Source: Hyphomicrobiales bacterium (GTDB lineage Bacteria; Pseudomonadota; Alphaproteobacteria; Rhizobiales; Aestuariivirgaceae). From it: a stretch of 5,438 nt of DNA. Positions 4,366-5,438 of this stretch are shown here, piece by piece. Below the pieces are notes generated by a model. That model searched no databases. It saw only the letters and a program-made list of their open reading frames with translations, and had not been told where the DNA came from. Where the stretch lies: positions 1 to 5,438 of the forward strand of contig JABDJG010000037.1 in NCBI GenBank assembly GCA_013002595.1, written 5' to 3'. The position numbers were made by a program, and so were the translations under genes. Position 1 is the stretch's first letter; every line of letters starts with the position of its first letter.

Positions 4366-4788
4366 GTGGCCGGTTCACACAAGCTGCCTTTTCAGTACCA
4401 AAGCCGCGGGCGGACACCGCTGAGCCTGGCGCTGCTGGCGCTCGGGGCCGGCCTGTTGATGCTGATGGCGCTGACCGGCGGCGACATGGTCATCCTCATC
4501 CCTGCATCGATGTTCGTTGCCGGCATGGCCTATCTGGTCATTGGCAACCGCGCTGCCGGCATGGCCATCGATGCGACCAGCCTCAGCTTCTGGCACGGAC
4601 GCCGGCGCGAGACCATTCCGGTGCAGCAGATCGAGCGGGTGGATGTCCAGCACTGGTCGGGGTCGATCGATGTCGTTGTTCATCGCCGCGATCAGACGAC
4701 CTGCGCCCTGCCCGATGAGTGCCGCCCCACGGCAGGCATCCTGATCGAGGCCCTGCAGCAGGCCGGCATCACAGTGAGCGAGAGCTGA
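4366..4788 (+). CDS. Small membrane protein with PH-like C-terminal domain
   Basis: From a GTG at 4366 the product has 140 residues. Two hydrophobic helices (about 18-36 and 41-60) follow a short polar N-terminus. The remainder (about 64-136) alternates short beta strands and ends in a helix (GILIEALQQAGI), the arrangement of bacterial PH-like domains found behind paired membrane helices: MAIDATSLSFWHGRRRETIPV, then IERVDVQHW and IDVVVHRRD. The tail probably faces the cytoplasm. No specific function is known for such proteins. The GTG is chosen because it follows a G-rich GATGGGGG site and precedes LPFQYQSRG; an earlier GTG at 4204 would add an unlikely 54-residue extension. It is convergent with the oxidoreductase gene and divergent from the lysozyme. 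Confidence 0.65.
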   Translation: MAGSHKLPFQYQSRGRTPLSLALLALGAGLLMLMALTGGDMVILIPASMFVAGMAYLVIGNRAAGMAIDATSLSFWHGRRRETIPVQQIERVDVQHWSGSIDVVVHRRDQTTCALPDECRPTAGILIEALQQAGITVSES

Positions 4789-4822
4789 GGGTGGTTGTTC
4801 GGGTGACCTGGCGTGCCATTCA

Positions 4823-4837
4823 GCATCGTTTCGATGC
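4823..4837. terminator. Tight hairpin between convergent genes
   Basis: GCATCG (4823-4828) and CGATGC (4832-4837) form a perfect 6-bp stem around TTT, 34 nt after the membrane-protein stop. It could serve transcription from either side but has no T-run. Confidence 0.35.
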
Positions 4838-4850
4838 GCGGCGCTACAGC

Positions 4851-4890
4851 CCCCACTCCCTAACCCGCCCCCCGTAAACGAGGAGAGGGG
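4851..4890. repeat. Degenerate palindromic intergenic repeat
   Basis: CCCCACTCC (4851-4859) faces GGAGAGGGG (4882-4890) with one A-A mismatch; the inside reads CCCCCCGTAAACG. The pattern recalls the C/G-rich intergenic palindromes of rhizobia (from memory). It may also help end transcription between the convergent genes. Confidence 0.4.
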
Positions 4891-4914
4891 ACCTTGCGGG
4901 TGTGCCCTGGCATG

Positions 4915-5438
4915 CTACATCGTCACCACAATATTTCCCACGTGCCGCTTTTCCATGAACGCTTCCTGCGCCCTGGCGAGCTCGGCGAGCGGGAACGTTC
5001 CAGCCAACAGCGGCTTCAAGAGGCCCTGCTCGATCAGCGTCACGATCCTGGCCATGGTGCCGGGCGGGACGATGGTGGCGCCGGTCAGCAGGAGGTCTTT
5101 GTAGACCAGTTGGCGCAGGTCGAAATTGACCATGGGGCCGGAGATGGTGCCCGAGGTCGAATAGCGCCCGGCGTGGCGCAGCGCATTGGTGAGGGCGGTG
5201 AATGTGGCGCCGCCGACGACGTCAAGGGCGACGTCTGGCGGGCCGCTGGCGGCGTCGCGGATGGCGGTCTCAAGGTCCGGTTCTGTGCGCTCTATGACGG
5301 TGCTGGCGCCGAGGTCTAAAAGCGTCGCCGCCTTGCTGGCCGATGCGAGGGCGATAATTTTGGCGCCGCGCAGTTTGGCGAGCTGGATGGCGGCCGAGCC
5401 GACGCCGCCTGACGCGCCGGCGATGACGACGGTTTCAC
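4915..5438 (-). CDS. Zinc-type (MDR) alcohol dehydrogenase / quinone oxidoreductase, C-terminal part
   Basis: The minus frame is open from the window edge to a TAG at 4915, giving 173 residues; the N-terminus lies to the right. It begins in the Rossmann fold: ETVVIAGASGGVGSAAIQLAK, with the glycine-rich GxxGGVG nucleotide-binding loop at 7-13 of this fragment. VALDVVGG and the closing EAFMEKRHVGNIVVTM are typical of the medium-chain dehydrogenase/reductase superfamily, NADPH:quinone reductase-like branch. These cytoplasmic enzymes reduce quinones, enones or aldehydes with NAD(P)H. The zinc or substrate residues would be in the missing half, so the substrate cannot be named. An internal ATG at 5133 is not the start, because the fold is continuous upstream. 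Codon use is GC-rich. Confidence 0.9.
   Translation of the reverse strand, partial: ETVVIAGASGGVGSAAIQLAKLRGAKIIALASASKAATLLDLGASTVIERTEPDLETAIRDAASGPPDVALDVVGGATFTALTNALRHAGRYSTSGTISGPMVNFDLRQLVYKDLLLTGATIVPPGTMARIVTLIEQGLLKPLLAGTFPLAELARAQEAFMEKRHVGNIVVTM

Noticed and set aside
4894..5319. Plus-strand 141-codon frame over the oxidoreductase
   Set aside because: Gly/Glu/His-rich shadow; the minus-strand reading is an unmistakable MDR enzyme.

Overview
The window looks like accessory chromosome or plasmid DNA from a rhizobial alphaproteobacterium; a Mesorhizobium-like organism is my best guess. The reasons are the high-GC codon use in most genes, the fasciclin and MDR genes, and intergenic palindromes of a type common in Rhizobiales. 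No rRNA, tRNA or CRISPR array was seen.

Left edge (1-133): the last codons and terminal inverted repeat of an IS481-type insertion sequence. It ends exactly at a CTAG target that also supplies the transposase stop codon. A short palindromic intergenic repeat follows. From there to about 1640 lie two copies of a roughly 200-bp repeated unit (about 315-519 and 1438-1640), each encoding a 51-59 residue basic protein behind a good ribosome binding site. Between them sits a secreted fasciclin-domain protein (704-1189), followed by a strong GC hairpin and a possible folded RNA region.

Middle (about 1640-3310): base composition falls to roughly 45-50% GC, against about 65% in the flanks. Two leftward genes lie here: a phasin-like protein with a long coiled-coil tail, and an unrecognised 198-residue protein. 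This segment is bounded by copies 2 and 3 of the repeated unit in direct orientation. A 13-bp perfect inverted repeat lies just before copy 3. Copy 3 is a pseudogene with an in-frame stop and a lost terminal stop.

Right part (3598-5438): a leftward GH24 (T4-type) lysozyme with its catalytic triad intact and no other phage gene visible; a rightward small membrane protein with two transmembrane helices and a PH-like tail; and the C-terminal part of a leftward zinc-type (MDR) oxidoreductase that runs off the window.

The genes do not form an obvious pathway or operon. The unifying feature is the thrice-repeated small ORF unit and the mobile-element marks, which suggest a region assembled by insertion and recombination. 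The repeated unit, and the inverted repeat beside its third copy, are the best candidates for something undescribed.
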